Shown here: positions 8,545-17,307 of the stretch, piece by piece | Layout of the letters: each line of letters starts with the position of its first letter | Numbering within the stretch: position 1 is the stretch's first letter | Assembly: GCA_944319935.1 (NCBI GenBank) | Contig: CALUFM010000031.1 | Coordinates: 1-64,000, forward strand | Reading direction: 5' to 3' | DNA from: an uncultured Prevotella sp. | Lineage (GTDB): Bacteria; Bacteroidota; Bacteroidia; Bacteroidales; Bacteroidaceae | DNA length: 64,000 bases | Translations under genes and position numbers: made by a program | The notes under the pieces: generated by a model | The model's input: only the letters and a program-made list of their open reading frames with translations | What the model was told of the DNA's origin: nothing | Databases searched by the model: none

Positions 8545-9372
8545 TCACTCCCCTACCGTCATGAAGTCGTCGAACCGTTGCTCCTGTCCGTTGCGTATCA
8601 GCACGACGGTGAGCGAATCGAAGGTGCCGCCGTAACAGAAGTTCAGCTTGTAGCCGTCAACCCAGTTCTCTTTCGTATGTCCCTCAAAGTAGAAGTTCAG
8701 GTTGCCCACACCGTCGCGTCCCTGCTGCGTGGCTGTGCCCATGTACTGCGCGCACATGAAGTTGTATCCGGCCTCGCCCACCAGCGGCACGAGCCTGTCC
8801 CTCCATGCCGGCTCTTTCAGGTTGGTGTTGTCGGCCAGCAGCAGCTTGTACACCCTGCCGTCAGATACGGGCGCGGGCTCGTCCACTATGCCGCCGTCGT
8901 CGCCGTCAGCCTCGCCGCCCTCTACGCATTTCACGTCGTCAATCTTCAGCCCTCCGGCCGTCTCGACCACCCTCAACACGCTGGCCGCCTTGATGCCCAT
9001 GTCGTAATAGTCGGCGCGGTATTCGCCGCCGCCAACAGCCGCCGCGCCCACAAACTTGCTGTCACCCGGCCCGTCCTGCGCGCCTGTGGTGAACAGCCAC
9101 GTGGCATACGGGGCCACGCTGCCCTCGTAGTCATACTCGTAAGCGTCCCTAAGCTTCTTCTTCAGGTTGTCCGAGCAAAGCGCGTCGATGGTGGCATCCT
9201 CGCTGGCGTAGTCGCTTTTCTCGTGGAAGAAGTTCTGGTAGAATTTCGTAATCAACGCCACCGCCTCGTTGTCGTCAACAGCCGCAACGGCAGAGGCCGG
9301 CAAGAAACAAAACAACACGGCAAGCACCGGCGCAACGGCCGCCTTGCCCAAAGAAATCAATCTTGTTCTCAT
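8545..9372 (-). CDS. secreted hypothetical protein, possible DUF3828-like
   Basis: A 275-residue protein with an N-terminal signal peptide (hydrophobic VAPVLAVLFCFLPASAVAA). The segment DDNEAVALITKFYQNFFHE followed by LCSDNLKKKLRDAYEYDY resembles the DUF3828 pattern of small secreted Bacteroidetes proteins, and the C-terminal half repeats the theme of a compact beta domain (NLNFYFEGHTKENWVDGYKLNFCYGG). The ATG at 9372 is preferred because a strong promoter sits just ahead of it, ruling out the longer frame up to 9435. It has its own promoter and no operon partner. Function unknown. Confidence 0.75.
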   Translation of the reverse strand: MRTRLISLGKAAVAPVLAVLFCFLPASAVAAVDDNEAVALITKFYQNFFHEKSDYASEDATIDALCSDNLKKKLRDAYEYDYEGSVAPYATWLFTTGAQDGPGDSKFVGAAAVGGGEYRADYYDMGIKAASVLRVVETAGGLKIDDVKCVEGGEADGDDGGIVDEPAPVSDGRVYKLLLADNTNLKEPAWRDRLVPLVGEAGYNFMCAQYMGTATQQGRDGVGNLNFYFEGHTKENWVDGYKLNFCYGGTFDSLTVVLIRNGQEQRFDDFMTVGE

Positions 9373-9392
9373 ATCTTTTTTAGTTTTTCCAG

Positions 9393-9423
9393 CAAAAGTA
9401 TGCAAAATAACCCACAACGCAAA
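9393..9423 (-). promoter_or_regulatory. promoter of the 8545-9372 gene
   Basis: The -7 box TACTTTTG is at 9400-9393 and TTTG at 9423-9420 on the minus strand, 19 nt apart. The start codon is about 20 nt downstream of the -7 box. Confidence 0.75.
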
Positions 9424-9572
9424 ATTTCTCGGCAAACTTCACACCCTTTACTTTTACCCTACAACCTGAAGTTGCGGCATTTCTCAACCGCATGCGGCCA
9501 ACACATGTAGCCTCACCGCCGTTTCGCTGTGCAGACCGACACCGGCCGACACCGCAACCAGTTGATTTCCAG

Positions 9573-9646
9573 CGCATTGCGAAAGGCCGTGGATTGCGGT
9601 GCAATAGGCCGTGTTCCATGCGGCAAGACACGGCCTTTCGCATTGC
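9573..9646. repeat. E-type AAAGGCCG palindrome in the 9373-9911 spacer
   Basis: Arms GCGAAAGGCCGTG and CACGGCCTTTCGC enclose a 38-nt loop; the arms extend outward to GCATTGC with one mismatch. Apart from this palindrome and the two divergent promoters, I see no gene in the 539-nt spacer 9373-9911. Confidence 0.7.
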
Positions 9647-9828
9647 GTTTTGCCGTGTTCCGCGGCAGCCCCGGCGTCATGGCTGACACTATGGCACGGG
9701 CACGAGCCCGGCCATCACACAACCCAACAACCCCGAAATCGCATGACCCCGAAACCGCATGGGCACACGTCCCCATAACCTTATTATATTAATAAAGATT
9801 AAACGGCGCGAAAATAGGCGCGCCAATG

Positions 9829-9860
9829 TTTCACGGATTGCCGAAATTGCAGTACCTTTG
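9829..9860 (+). promoter_or_regulatory. eno promoter
   Basis: The -7 box TACCTTTG is at 9853-9860. A partial -33 element (TTTC) sits 20 nt upstream at 9829. The start codon of eno is 52 nt downstream of the box. Confidence 0.6.
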
Positions 9861-9872
9861 CACTCGATTTGA

Positions 9873-11219
<1,347 letters not shown>

Positions 11220-11231
11220 TAACTCTTCTTT

Positions 11232-11274
11232 ATAACGAACAAAGGCCGTGCCCCGCACGGCCTTTGTTCGTTAT
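11232..11274. terminator. eno terminator
   Basis: A perfect 20-bp stem with a 3-nt loop (CCC). The inner part is AAAGGCCGTGC paired with GCACGGCCTTT, flanked by complementary AT-rich arms. It begins 13 nt past the eno stop codon. Confidence 0.85.
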
Positions 11275-11316
11275 CGGGAAGTTAAAGCCAACGGCCCTGC
11301 AAACGGCGCATTGGGC

Positions 11317-11445
11317 TAATTGTGCTTATCAGGCTCATCGGCCCTACCGTCCCATTAGCCACATAAGGCTCATCCGGCTCATTTGGCCTATCGTCATATT
11401 AGCCCCATAAGGCTTATCCGGCTCATCGGCCCTATCATCCAACTC
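11317..11445. repeat. A-family 9-nt repeat array
   Basis: A run of degenerate 9-nt units (GGCTCATCG, GGCCCTACC, GGCTTATCC) fills the spacer between the eno terminator and the RluA-type gene. It includes a near duplication of about 50 nt (first unit block near 11331, second near 11388). Confidence 0.8.
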
Positions 11446-11461
11446 AACCCCAAGACACCAG

Positions 11462-13102
11462 ATGACAACCTTCCACCCCCTCAAAACCACGCTGCCGAAA
11501 CCGGCTAAATTCACCGACCCCTTCCACTACGAGCCGCACCCCTTGTGCCTCTTGGCGGCGCGTGAGGTGCAGAGCCACATCGAGGGTGACAGCCGTTTGC
11601 GCGCCGACGCCAACGGCGGCAAGATGTTCGGGGTGCTTGTCGTCACTGACGAAGACGGGCGGCTGGGCTACCTCGCGGCGTTCTCGGGACTGCTTGCGGG
11701 CACTAACAACCATGAGTTTTTTGTTCCGCCGGTGTTCGACGCGACACGTCCTGACGGCTATTTCAAGACCCATGAAGCCGAAATCACGGCCGTCAACCGC
11801 CACATCGCCGGCCTGCTGGACTCTGAGCCGTACCGGAAGGCCGTGGCTGAAAGGGAAGCTTGCCGCCGCGCCAACGCCGACGAGGAGGCCGCTTACAGGC
11901 TGGCCATGGCCGAGGCGAAAGCCCGCCGCGACGCCCGAAGACAGTCGCCACAGCCCGTCACGCCTGAAGAAGAGGCTGCGATGGTGCGCGAAAGCCAGTT
12001 CCAAAAGGCCGAGCTGCGCCGCATTAGGCAGCGCGCCGCCGAACGCCTGACAGCGGCCGCCGAGGCAGCCGACGGCATAGAAGCGGAAGTCAAGGCGTTG
12101 AAAGAACTAAGGAAGGCCATGTCTGACGACCTGCAACGCTGGCTCTTCTCGCAATACTCCATGCTAAACGCGCGGGGCGAGAGCCGCAGCCTGGTGTCCA
12201 TCTTCGCCGAAACGCCGCAGCGAGTGCCGCCCGCCGGGGCGGGAGACTGCTGCGCGCCGAAGCTGCTACAGCACGCTTACAAGAACCGCTTGCGCCCCGT
12301 CTGCATGGCGGAGTTCTGGTGGGGGCGGTCGCCCGAAGGCGAAGTGCGCCACCACCTGCACTTCTACCCCGCCTGCCGGGGCAAGTGCCTGCCCATACTC
12401 GGGCACATGCTGCAGGGGCTCGACGTAGAAACGGGCAGCGCGGAGGGCGGCGTCAGCCAACCGTTGGCGATTGTCTACGAGGACGAATGGCTCGCCGTGG
12501 TCAACAAGCCGGCGGGCATGAAGAGCGTGCCCGGCCGCCAGAGCGCGGACTCGGTGGCTGAAGAGATGAGCCGCCGCGCGCCCGAAGGCCGCAAGGCCAT
12601 CCCCGTACACCGCCTTGACATGGACACTTCAGGACTGCTCGTCGTGGCTTACGGCATGGACGTGTACAAGGAATTGCAAGCCCAGTTCGCCGCACGCACG
12701 GTCAAGAAGCGGTATGTCGCCCTGTTGGACGGCACCGTCAACAGGCCGCCCCGTGGCGAAATAAGCATCCCCCTGCGCCCCGACCCGATGGACAGGCCGT
12801 ATCAGAAAGTTGACTACGCCAACGGCAAGGCCGCCGTAACCGAATACCAGATAGTCGGAACGAAAGGAAACGTCACGCGCGTGGCCCTCTTCCCCCTGAC
12901 GGGGCGCACCCACCAGTTGCGCCTGCACTGCGCGCACGCCGACGGATTAGGCGCGCCAATCATCGGCGACCGCCTCTACGGCCACGGGCAGGGCCGCCTC
13001 TGCCTGCACGCCGAGGCGATAACCTTCACGCATCCCGTAACAAAACGGAAGATGACCTTCGAGCGGAAAGCGGAGTTCTTTCAGCAAACGAGCAGTCAGT
13101 GA
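11462..13102 (+). CDS. RluA family pseudouridine synthase with long N-terminal extension
   Basis: A 546-residue protein. The C-terminal 220 residues are an RluA-type pseudouridine synthase: YEDEWLAVVNKPAGMKSVPG, then the catalytic HRLDMDTSGLL with Asp386, VKKRYVALLDG, and FPLTGRTHQLRLHCAH. The first ~330 residues are extra: GKMFGVLVVTDEDGRLGYLAAFSG, then a charged helical stretch (about residues 120-235, rich in Ala/Glu/Arg, probably coiled coil) and a Cys-containing segment (YPACRGKCLPILGHML). This long form is known in Bacteroidetes and Gammaproteobacteria. It would modify uridines in rRNA or tRNA; the target site cannot be read from sequence. Confidence 0.9.
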   Translation: MTTFHPLKTTLPKPAKFTDPFHYEPHPLCLLAAREVQSHIEGDSRLRADANGGKMFGVLVVTDEDGRLGYLAAFSGLLAGTNNHEFFVPPVFDATRPDGYFKTHEAEITAVNRHIAGLLDSEPYRKAVAEREACRRANADEEAAYRLAMAEAKARRDARRQSPQPVTPEEEAAMVRESQFQKAELRRIRQRAAERLTAAAEAADGIEAEVKALKELRKAMSDDLQRWLFSQYSMLNARGESRSLVSIFAETPQRVPPAGAGDCCAPKLLQHAYKNRLRPVCMAEFWWGRSPEGEVRHHLHFYPACRGKCLPILGHMLQGLDVETGSAEGGVSQPLAIVYEDEWLAVVNKPAGMKSVPGRQSADSVAEEMSRRAPEGRKAIPVHRLDMDTSGLLVVAYGMDVYKELQAQFAARTVKKRYVALLDGTVNRPPRGEISIPLRPDPMDRPYQKVDYANGKAAVTEYQIVGTKGNVTRVALFPLTGRTHQLRLHCAHADGLGAPIIGDRLYGHGQGRLCLHAEAITFTHPVTKRKMTFERKAEFFQQTSSQ

Positions 13103-13155
13103 CTGAGCGGACGAGTGGCAAGCAGACCAGGGACAAGTGACAAGCAGACAAGCGA
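13098..13155. repeat. C-family repeat
   Basis: Degenerate units of the CAGACAAG/GACAAGTG type starting at the stop codon of the preceding gene; the last codons (SSQ) already fall in the repeat. It leads into the B-family array at 13165. Confidence 0.75.
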
Positions 13156-13164
13156 AAATGCTTC

Positions 13165-13420
13165 CAACAAAGCATTTGTCCTTAACTCCTTTAACTACTC
13201 TAACTCCTTTAACTACCAAAAAGTACATCAACAAAGCATTTGTCCTTAACTCCCTTAACTACCTCTAACTCCTTTAACTCCCAAAAAGTACATCAACAAA
13301 GCATTTGTCCTTAACTCCTTTAACTACCAAAAAGTACATCAACAAAGCATTTGTCCTTAACTCCTTTAACTACCTCTAACTCCTTTAACTACCAAGAAAT
13401 ACTCCTTTAACTACTAAAGA
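13165..13420. repeat. B-family tandem array, four large units, single orientation
   Basis: Four direct copies starting with CAACAAAGCATTTGTCC at 13165, 13229, 13294 and 13340 (periods 64, 65 and 46 nt). Each is followed by two to four 9-nt units of TTAACTCCT type and a spacer CAAAAAGTACAT. It lies directly upstream of the NUDIX gene in the 334-nt spacer 13103-13436. Unlike most B elements it has no inverted arm. Confidence 0.85.
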
Positions 13421-13436
13421 AAAACTACTTATACTT

Positions 13437-13994
13437 ATGCAACGCGACATGAAATGGAAGACGCTGAAAAGCGAATACATCATCAAGAGGCCGTGGCTTA
13501 CGGCACGCAGGGACACCGTGGAACTGCCCACGGGAGTGGTGAACGACGAGTATTACGTGCTTGAATACCCCACGTGGGTGAACGTCATCGCCGTGACGAA
13601 CGGCGGCGAATATGTCTTCATACGCCAATACCGCCACGGCTTGGGCGAGACGTGCATGGAGATTGTGGCCGGGGTGTGCGAGGAAGGCGAACAGCCCGAA
13701 GCCGCCGCACGGCGCGAACTGATGGAAGAGACGGGCTACGCTGGCGGCACTTGGCGCGAGCTGATGACCGTATCGGCCAACACCAGCACCATGACGAACC
13801 TGACGCACTGCTTCCTCGCCACTGGCGTTGAGCGCGCCGGAGGGCAACATCTCGACCGCACAGAGGACATAGAGGTGCATCTGCTCACGGAAGAAGAGGC
13901 CTTCGCCCTGCTCGCCGGAGACAAAATCCGCCAGAGCCTGATGGCCGCGCCGCTGTGGAAACACTTCTACGAGAAGCGCGCCGGCGGGCGATGA
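13437..13994 (+). CDS. NUDIX hydrolase
   Basis: A 185-residue NUDIX hydrolase of the ADP-sugar pyrophosphatase style. The Nudix box is complete: GVCEEGEQPEAAARRELMEETGY at about residues 78-100, matching GX5EX7REUXEEXGU. The upstream strand WVNVIAVTNGGEYVFIRQYRHGLG and the downstream CFLATGVE fit the ADP-ribose/ADP-sugar subgroup, but the substrate is not certain. Start ATG at 13437 is chosen; a second ATG at 13449 (MKWKTLKSEY) is equally plausible. The upstream region is a 250-nt tandem repeat. Confidence 0.88.
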   Translation: MQRDMKWKTLKSEYIIKRPWLTARRDTVELPTGVVNDEYYVLEYPTWVNVIAVTNGGEYVFIRQYRHGLGETCMEIVAGVCEEGEQPEAAARRELMEETGYAGGTWRELMTVSANTSTMTNLTHCFLATGVERAGGQHLDRTEDIEVHLLTEEEAFALLAGDKIRQSLMAAPLWKHFYEKRAGGR

Positions 13995-14045
13995 CCAAGC
14001 CGGCCATGGCCTTTCGCGGCATGAAAGGCCACGTATCGCACGATG

Positions 14046-14080
14046 ATATGCGGCCTTTTGCTGCGCGAAAGGCCGCATAT
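14046..14080. terminator. hairpin after the NUDIX gene, E-type
   Basis: A 13-bp perfect stem (ATATGCGGCCTTT and complement) with a 9-nt loop, about 50 nt past the NUDIX stop. It may end that transcript. Confidence 0.55.
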
Positions 14081-14196
14081 TGCCAACCACCTGACAATCA
14101 ACGGATTGCAAACACGCCATCGGCTCCTGCCGCAACGTTTCCGTTTCATGCCGCCGATTTTCCCCCGCCGCGCTTCCGCCGTTCCCATTTTTTGAT

Positions 14197-14204
14197 TAAT
14201 TTTG
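14197..14204 (+). promoter_or_regulatory. -7 box TAATTTTG at the start of the papain-like lipoprotein gene
   Basis: A perfect TAnnTTTG match only 5 nt ahead of the ATG at 14210. If used, the mRNA would be almost leaderless. No clear -33 element is visible. Confidence 0.4.
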
Positions 14205-14209
14205 CTGTC

Positions 14210-15223
14210 ATGAAAACATTAATTGCCATACTCGCCGCCGTCGTGCTGGCATGTTCGTGCAGCAGGGAAAGACCTGCGGGCGAAACGTTCACGACGGAGA
14301 CGATGAACAAGTTCACCCCCGTGAAAGACCAAGGGGCGTGCGAGATGTCGTGGGTCTACGCCATGCTGGCCACCATCGAGAGCGACCGCTTGGCCGAGGG
14401 CGACTCGGTCAACCTGTCGGCGGCCTACGTGGCGCGGTGCGTCCTTGGCGGACAGGCGGAGCGGTGCTACCTGTCAGGCGGGCAAACGGAAATCACCACG
14501 CGCGGCGTAGCCCCCGACCTGCTCTGCGCCTTGGCCGAATACGGCGCGATGCCATACGACTCTTACCGCTCCGAGTGCAACTACAACGTGCTGTGCCGCA
14601 AGCTGAAAATCCTGGCAAGCCAGGGCGTGGCGAGGCGCGTGGGCCTGGAGCGGCTGCGCGACAGGCTGGCCTACGTGCTTGACACGGCGGTCAACCCCGT
14701 GCCGCGGCGCGTGTGGATGTACGGCGCGGAATACACTCCGCAAGAGTTCGCGCGCAGCGTGTGCATGCCCGCCGACTATGTGGCGATGACCAGCTACACG
14801 CACGAGCCGATGGGCGAGGCCGTGCCCCTCTACGTGGCGGCCAACCGCACGGGGCGCAGGTTCATGAACGTGCCGCTCGACACGCTCGTCAGCCGCACCG
14901 TGGCCGCGTTGCGCTCAGGGCGCAGCGTGTGCTGGGAGGGCTGCACAAGCACGGCGGGCTTCTCGTTTGAACGTGGCGTGGCGCGCCTCGCCGAGGGCGA
15001 CGCCAAGGTGACACAGGCCATGCGCCAGCAAGCCTTCGAGCGGCTCCACGTGACCGACGACCACGCTATGGCCATCGTCGGACTGGCCCGCAACGCCCGC
15101 GGACAGCGTTACTTCATCTGCAAGGACTCGCGCGGCACGGAGAACCCTTACGGCGGACTGGTGTACATGTCAGAGCCGTACTTCAGGATGAACACCGTGG
15201 CGGTGGTGATGAAAGGATTTTAA
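14210..15223 (+). CDS. papain-like (C1 family) lipoprotein with Ser in place of the catalytic Cys
   Basis: A 337-residue protein. The N-terminus is a lipoprotein signal (MKTLIAILAAVVLACSCS, lipobox LACS). The mature part begins with FTPVKDQGACEMSWVYAMLATIESDRL, which aligns with the papain block QGxCGSCWAF: the oxyanion Gln and first Cys are kept, but the position of the nucleophilic Cys is Ser (codon TCG). The second block is HAMAIVGLARNARGQRYFICKDSRG, with the catalytic His kept and the usual Asn-Ser-Trp replaced by Asp-Ser-Arg. Enzyme activity as a cysteine protease is therefore doubtful. The longer frame from 13955 is rejected because it runs through the NUDIX gene end and a palindrome. 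Confidence 0.8.
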   Translation: MKTLIAILAAVVLACSCSRERPAGETFTTETMNKFTPVKDQGACEMSWVYAMLATIESDRLAEGDSVNLSAAYVARCVLGGQAERCYLSGGQTEITTRGVAPDLLCALAEYGAMPYDSYRSECNYNVLCRKLKILASQGVARRVGLERLRDRLAYVLDTAVNPVPRRVWMYGAEYTPQEFARSVCMPADYVAMTSYTHEPMGEAVPLYVAANRTGRRFMNVPLDTLVSRTVAALRSGRSVCWEGCTSTAGFSFERGVARLAEGDAKVTQAMRQQAFERLHVTDDHAMAIVGLARNARGQRYFICKDSRGTENPYGGLVYMSEPYFRMNTVAVVMKGF

Positions 15224-15229
15224 TAATCT

Positions 15230-15415
15230 GGAGTTAAGGAGTTATGAAGTTAAGAAGTTAAGACAAATGCTTTGACAAAATGAGTAGTTGAAAGTGAAAA
15301 ATGAATAATCGAATGCCATACTATGTGTTTGCTGGATTATTCATTTTTCATTATACATTTTTCATTTTGTCAAAGCATTTGTCTTAACTTCTTAACTTCA
15401 TAACTCCTTAACTCC
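15230..15415. repeat. B-family long inverted repeat with perfect 54-bp arms
   Basis: The left arm 15230-15283 and right arm 15362-15415 are perfect reverse complements over 54 nt. They start with 9-nt units (GGAGTTAAG, GAAGTTAAG) and end in GACAAATGCTTTGACAAAATGA. Inside, a second perfect 16-bp inverted pair (15295-15310 with 15335-15350) makes a nested stem. The element fills the spacer between two co-directional genes. Confidence 0.95.
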
Positions 15416-15430
15416 CCAAAAAAATAAACA

Positions 15431-16093
15431 ATGACAACGAAACTCAAGTCAGTCATACTCGACTTTGACGGCACCATTGCCGACACGCGCGCCCTGATAG
15501 TCAGCACAATGCAGCAGACGATAGCTGAACTCTGTCTGCCGAGCCGCACCGACGACGAGTGTGCCGCCATGATAGGACTGCCACTAAAGCAGACTTTCAC
15601 CGACCTCATACCCATGGACGACGCCATGGGCGACCTCTGCGCCGCTACTTACCGCCGCCTCTTCGCCGAGAACAACGTGCCCGGGGCGGTGCCGATGTTC
15701 CCCAACGTCAAGGACACCATACTGCGGATGCACGCCGCCGGGATGCTCGTAACCGTGGCAAGCAGCCGCCTCAGGCCGTCGCTGACGGCGTTCATCGACG
15801 AAATGGGGCTTGCGCCTTACATCCCATACGTCCTCAGCGTGAGCGACGTTGAGCGCGCCAAGCCCGCGCCTGACATGGTTCTGAAGACGCTCCGCGAGAA
15901 CAACCTGCGCCCTGAAGACGCCATAGTGGTTGGCGACACGATGTTTGACATACGCATGGCGCACGCCGCCGGGGTGAAGGCCGTGGGCGTTACTTACGGC
16001 AACGGCAGCCGCGCAAGCCTCGAAGCGGAGCGCGCCGAGTGGATAATAGATGATTTCAGCGAGTTGGAAAAGGTTCTTTTTCTTAGGAATTAA
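15431..16093 (+). CDS. HAD-IA family hydrolase, phosphoglycolate-phosphatase-like
   Basis: A 220-residue haloacid-dehalogenase phosphatase. Motif I is ILDFDGTIADT (nucleophile Asp in the first position of DFDGT, at about residue 11), motif II VTVASSR, motif III KPAPDMVLKTL and motif IV VVGDTMFDIRMAHAAG. The helical cap lies between motif I and II, as in subclass IA. It removes phosphate from a small metabolite, possibly phosphoglycolate; the true substrate cannot be deduced. Both flanks are occupied by long B-family inverted repeats, so it is probably a single transcription unit. Confidence 0.88.
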   Translation: MTTKLKSVILDFDGTIADTRALIVSTMQQTIAELCLPSRTDDECAAMIGLPLKQTFTDLIPMDDAMGDLCAATYRRLFAENNVPGAVPMFPNVKDTILRMHAAGMLVTVASSRLRPSLTAFIDEMGLAPYIPYVLSVSDVERAKPAPDMVLKTLRENNLRPEDAIVVGDTMFDIRMAHAAGVKAVGVTYGNGSRASLEAERAEWIIDDFSELEKVLFLRN

Positions 16094-16102
16094 AAGAGTA
16101 TT

Positions 16103-16257
16103 CTTTAGTAGTTAAAGGAGTTAGAGGGAGTTAAAGGAGTTAAGGACAATAGTTTTGCTTGTGCATCAAGGGTCAATGCAACGAAGCATTTGTCTTTAAC
16201 TCCTTTAACTCCCTCTAACTCCTTTAACTACTAAAGAAAAACTCCTTTAACTACTTT
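16103..16257. repeat. B-family long inverted repeat, 47-bp arms with one mismatch
   Basis: The left arm 16103-16149 and right arm 16190-16236 match over 47 nt with a single difference; units are CTTTAGTAG, TTAAAGGAG, GTTAGAGGGAG. An additional half-array continues to about 16257. It lies between the convergent HAD and rnc genes and could act as a two-way terminator. Confidence 0.95.
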
Positions 16258-16263
16258 AAAAAA

Positions 16264-17307
16264 TCATTTCTCTCCAAATGCGGCTGCTTCGGCTGCCGCT
16301 ATGATGTCTTCTTTGCTCTTGGGGCTGTCGAAAGCCTTGATGTCAGAGAGGTCGAACTCGTCAGTTGAAGCCTCGCTTTCAGCCGCAATGTCGTTTGCTT
16401 TCACGACCTTCTTCTCAATGGTGGCCACCGCCACCTCGCCATTCTGAGCCAGGTCGTCCTCACGATGGACGATGAAGTCCTCCTTGGCGTCAACGTCGGG
16501 CGCGGCCTGTACTGGCTCTTCCTCCATCTTCGTGCGCTCGGTCTTGGCTGCGAACACGGCGTCGATGAACTGCGGTTTGCGCCTCAGGCTCTGCAGGGCG
16601 GCCTTGCTGGCCGCCTGCTGGCTCTCCTTCTTCGAGTAGCCTTCGCCACGTCCGCCCTCCAACCCTTCAATCAAAGCGGCGTAGACGAACACGGGGCTGT
16701 TGCCGTTGTCACGCTTCTGGCTGACGAGGTCGAACTTCAGCTTCACCTTGTTCTTCTGGCACCACTCGATGAGCTTGCTCTTGAAGTTCACCTCCTTGTA
16801 GGCAACCTTGTCAAGGTTGATGAGCTGCGACAGTATGCGCTTCTGCATGAAGCGCATGCAAGCGTGGTAACCGCGGTCCAAGTAGATTGCCCCGACGAGG
16901 GCCTCGAACGCATTTCCTTCCATATAACTGTTATGAGAGGACATGTGGCCGTTGGACACGATGAGCTTGCTTACGCCGATTTCGGTAGACAGGCGGTTGA
17001 GGGTGTCGCGCTGCACAATCTTGCTTCGCGTGCTGGTGAGGAAGCCCTCGCGCTTGCCTTCGAAGTGGCGGAACACTATGTCGCCGACAACGGCGTCGAG
17101 GATGGCGTCGCCCAGGAATTCAAGCCGCTCGTTGTTGACGGGCCTTCCCTTGGCGTTGCGCTTGTAGACGCTGCGGTGCATGAGGGCCTGTTTGTACAGG
17201 TCGATGTCGTGAGGGTAAAATCCGAGTATTGAGTACAAAGAAGAATAAAGCTCCTTTTCCTTTCGGAAAGGGAGCTTCATACGGTCAATAAAGTTGTCAA
17301 TCATCAT
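16264..17307 (-). CDS. rnc: ribonuclease III with acidic C-terminal tail
   Basis: A 347-residue protein. The RNase III domain holds ALMHRSVYKRN, the signature NERLEFLGDAILDAVVGD and the second acidic patch GNAFEALVGAIYLDRGY. It is followed by a double-stranded-RNA-binding domain (FKSKLIEWCQKNKVKLKFDL to SKKESQQAASKAALQSL). After residue ~250 there is an extra tail of about 95 residues, acidic and low in complexity (EEEPVQAAPDVDAKED), longer than in the usual 225-300-residue enzymes. It processes rRNA and structured mRNA. Its start overlaps the fabF stop by 11 nt; the next ATG, one codon on, is also possible. Confidence 0.95.
   Translation of the reverse strand: MMIDNFIDRMKLPFRKEKELYSSLYSILGFYPHDIDLYKQALMHRSVYKRNAKGRPVNNERLEFLGDAILDAVVGDIVFRHFEGKREGFLTSTRSKIVQRDTLNRLSTEIGVSKLIVSNGHMSSHNSYMEGNAFEALVGAIYLDRGYHACMRFMQKRILSQLINLDKVAYKEVNFKSKLIEWCQKNKVKLKFDLVSQKRDNGNSPVFVYAALIEGLEGGRGEGYSKKESQQAASKAALQSLRRKPQFIDAVFAAKTERTKMEEEPVQAAPDVDAKEDFIVHREDDLAQNGEVAVATIEKKVVKANDIAAESEASTDEFDLSDIKAFDSPKSKEDIIAAAEAAAFGEK

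Noticed and set aside
13165-13420. Possible CRISPR array
   Set aside because: The spacing is irregular (64, 65, 46 nt), the 'spacers' are themselves made of the same 9-nt units, and no cas gene is in the window.
13955-14209. 85-codon upstream extension of the papain-like lipoprotein
   Set aside because: It overlaps the NUDIX 3' end and a hairpin and would bury the lipoprotein signal peptide.
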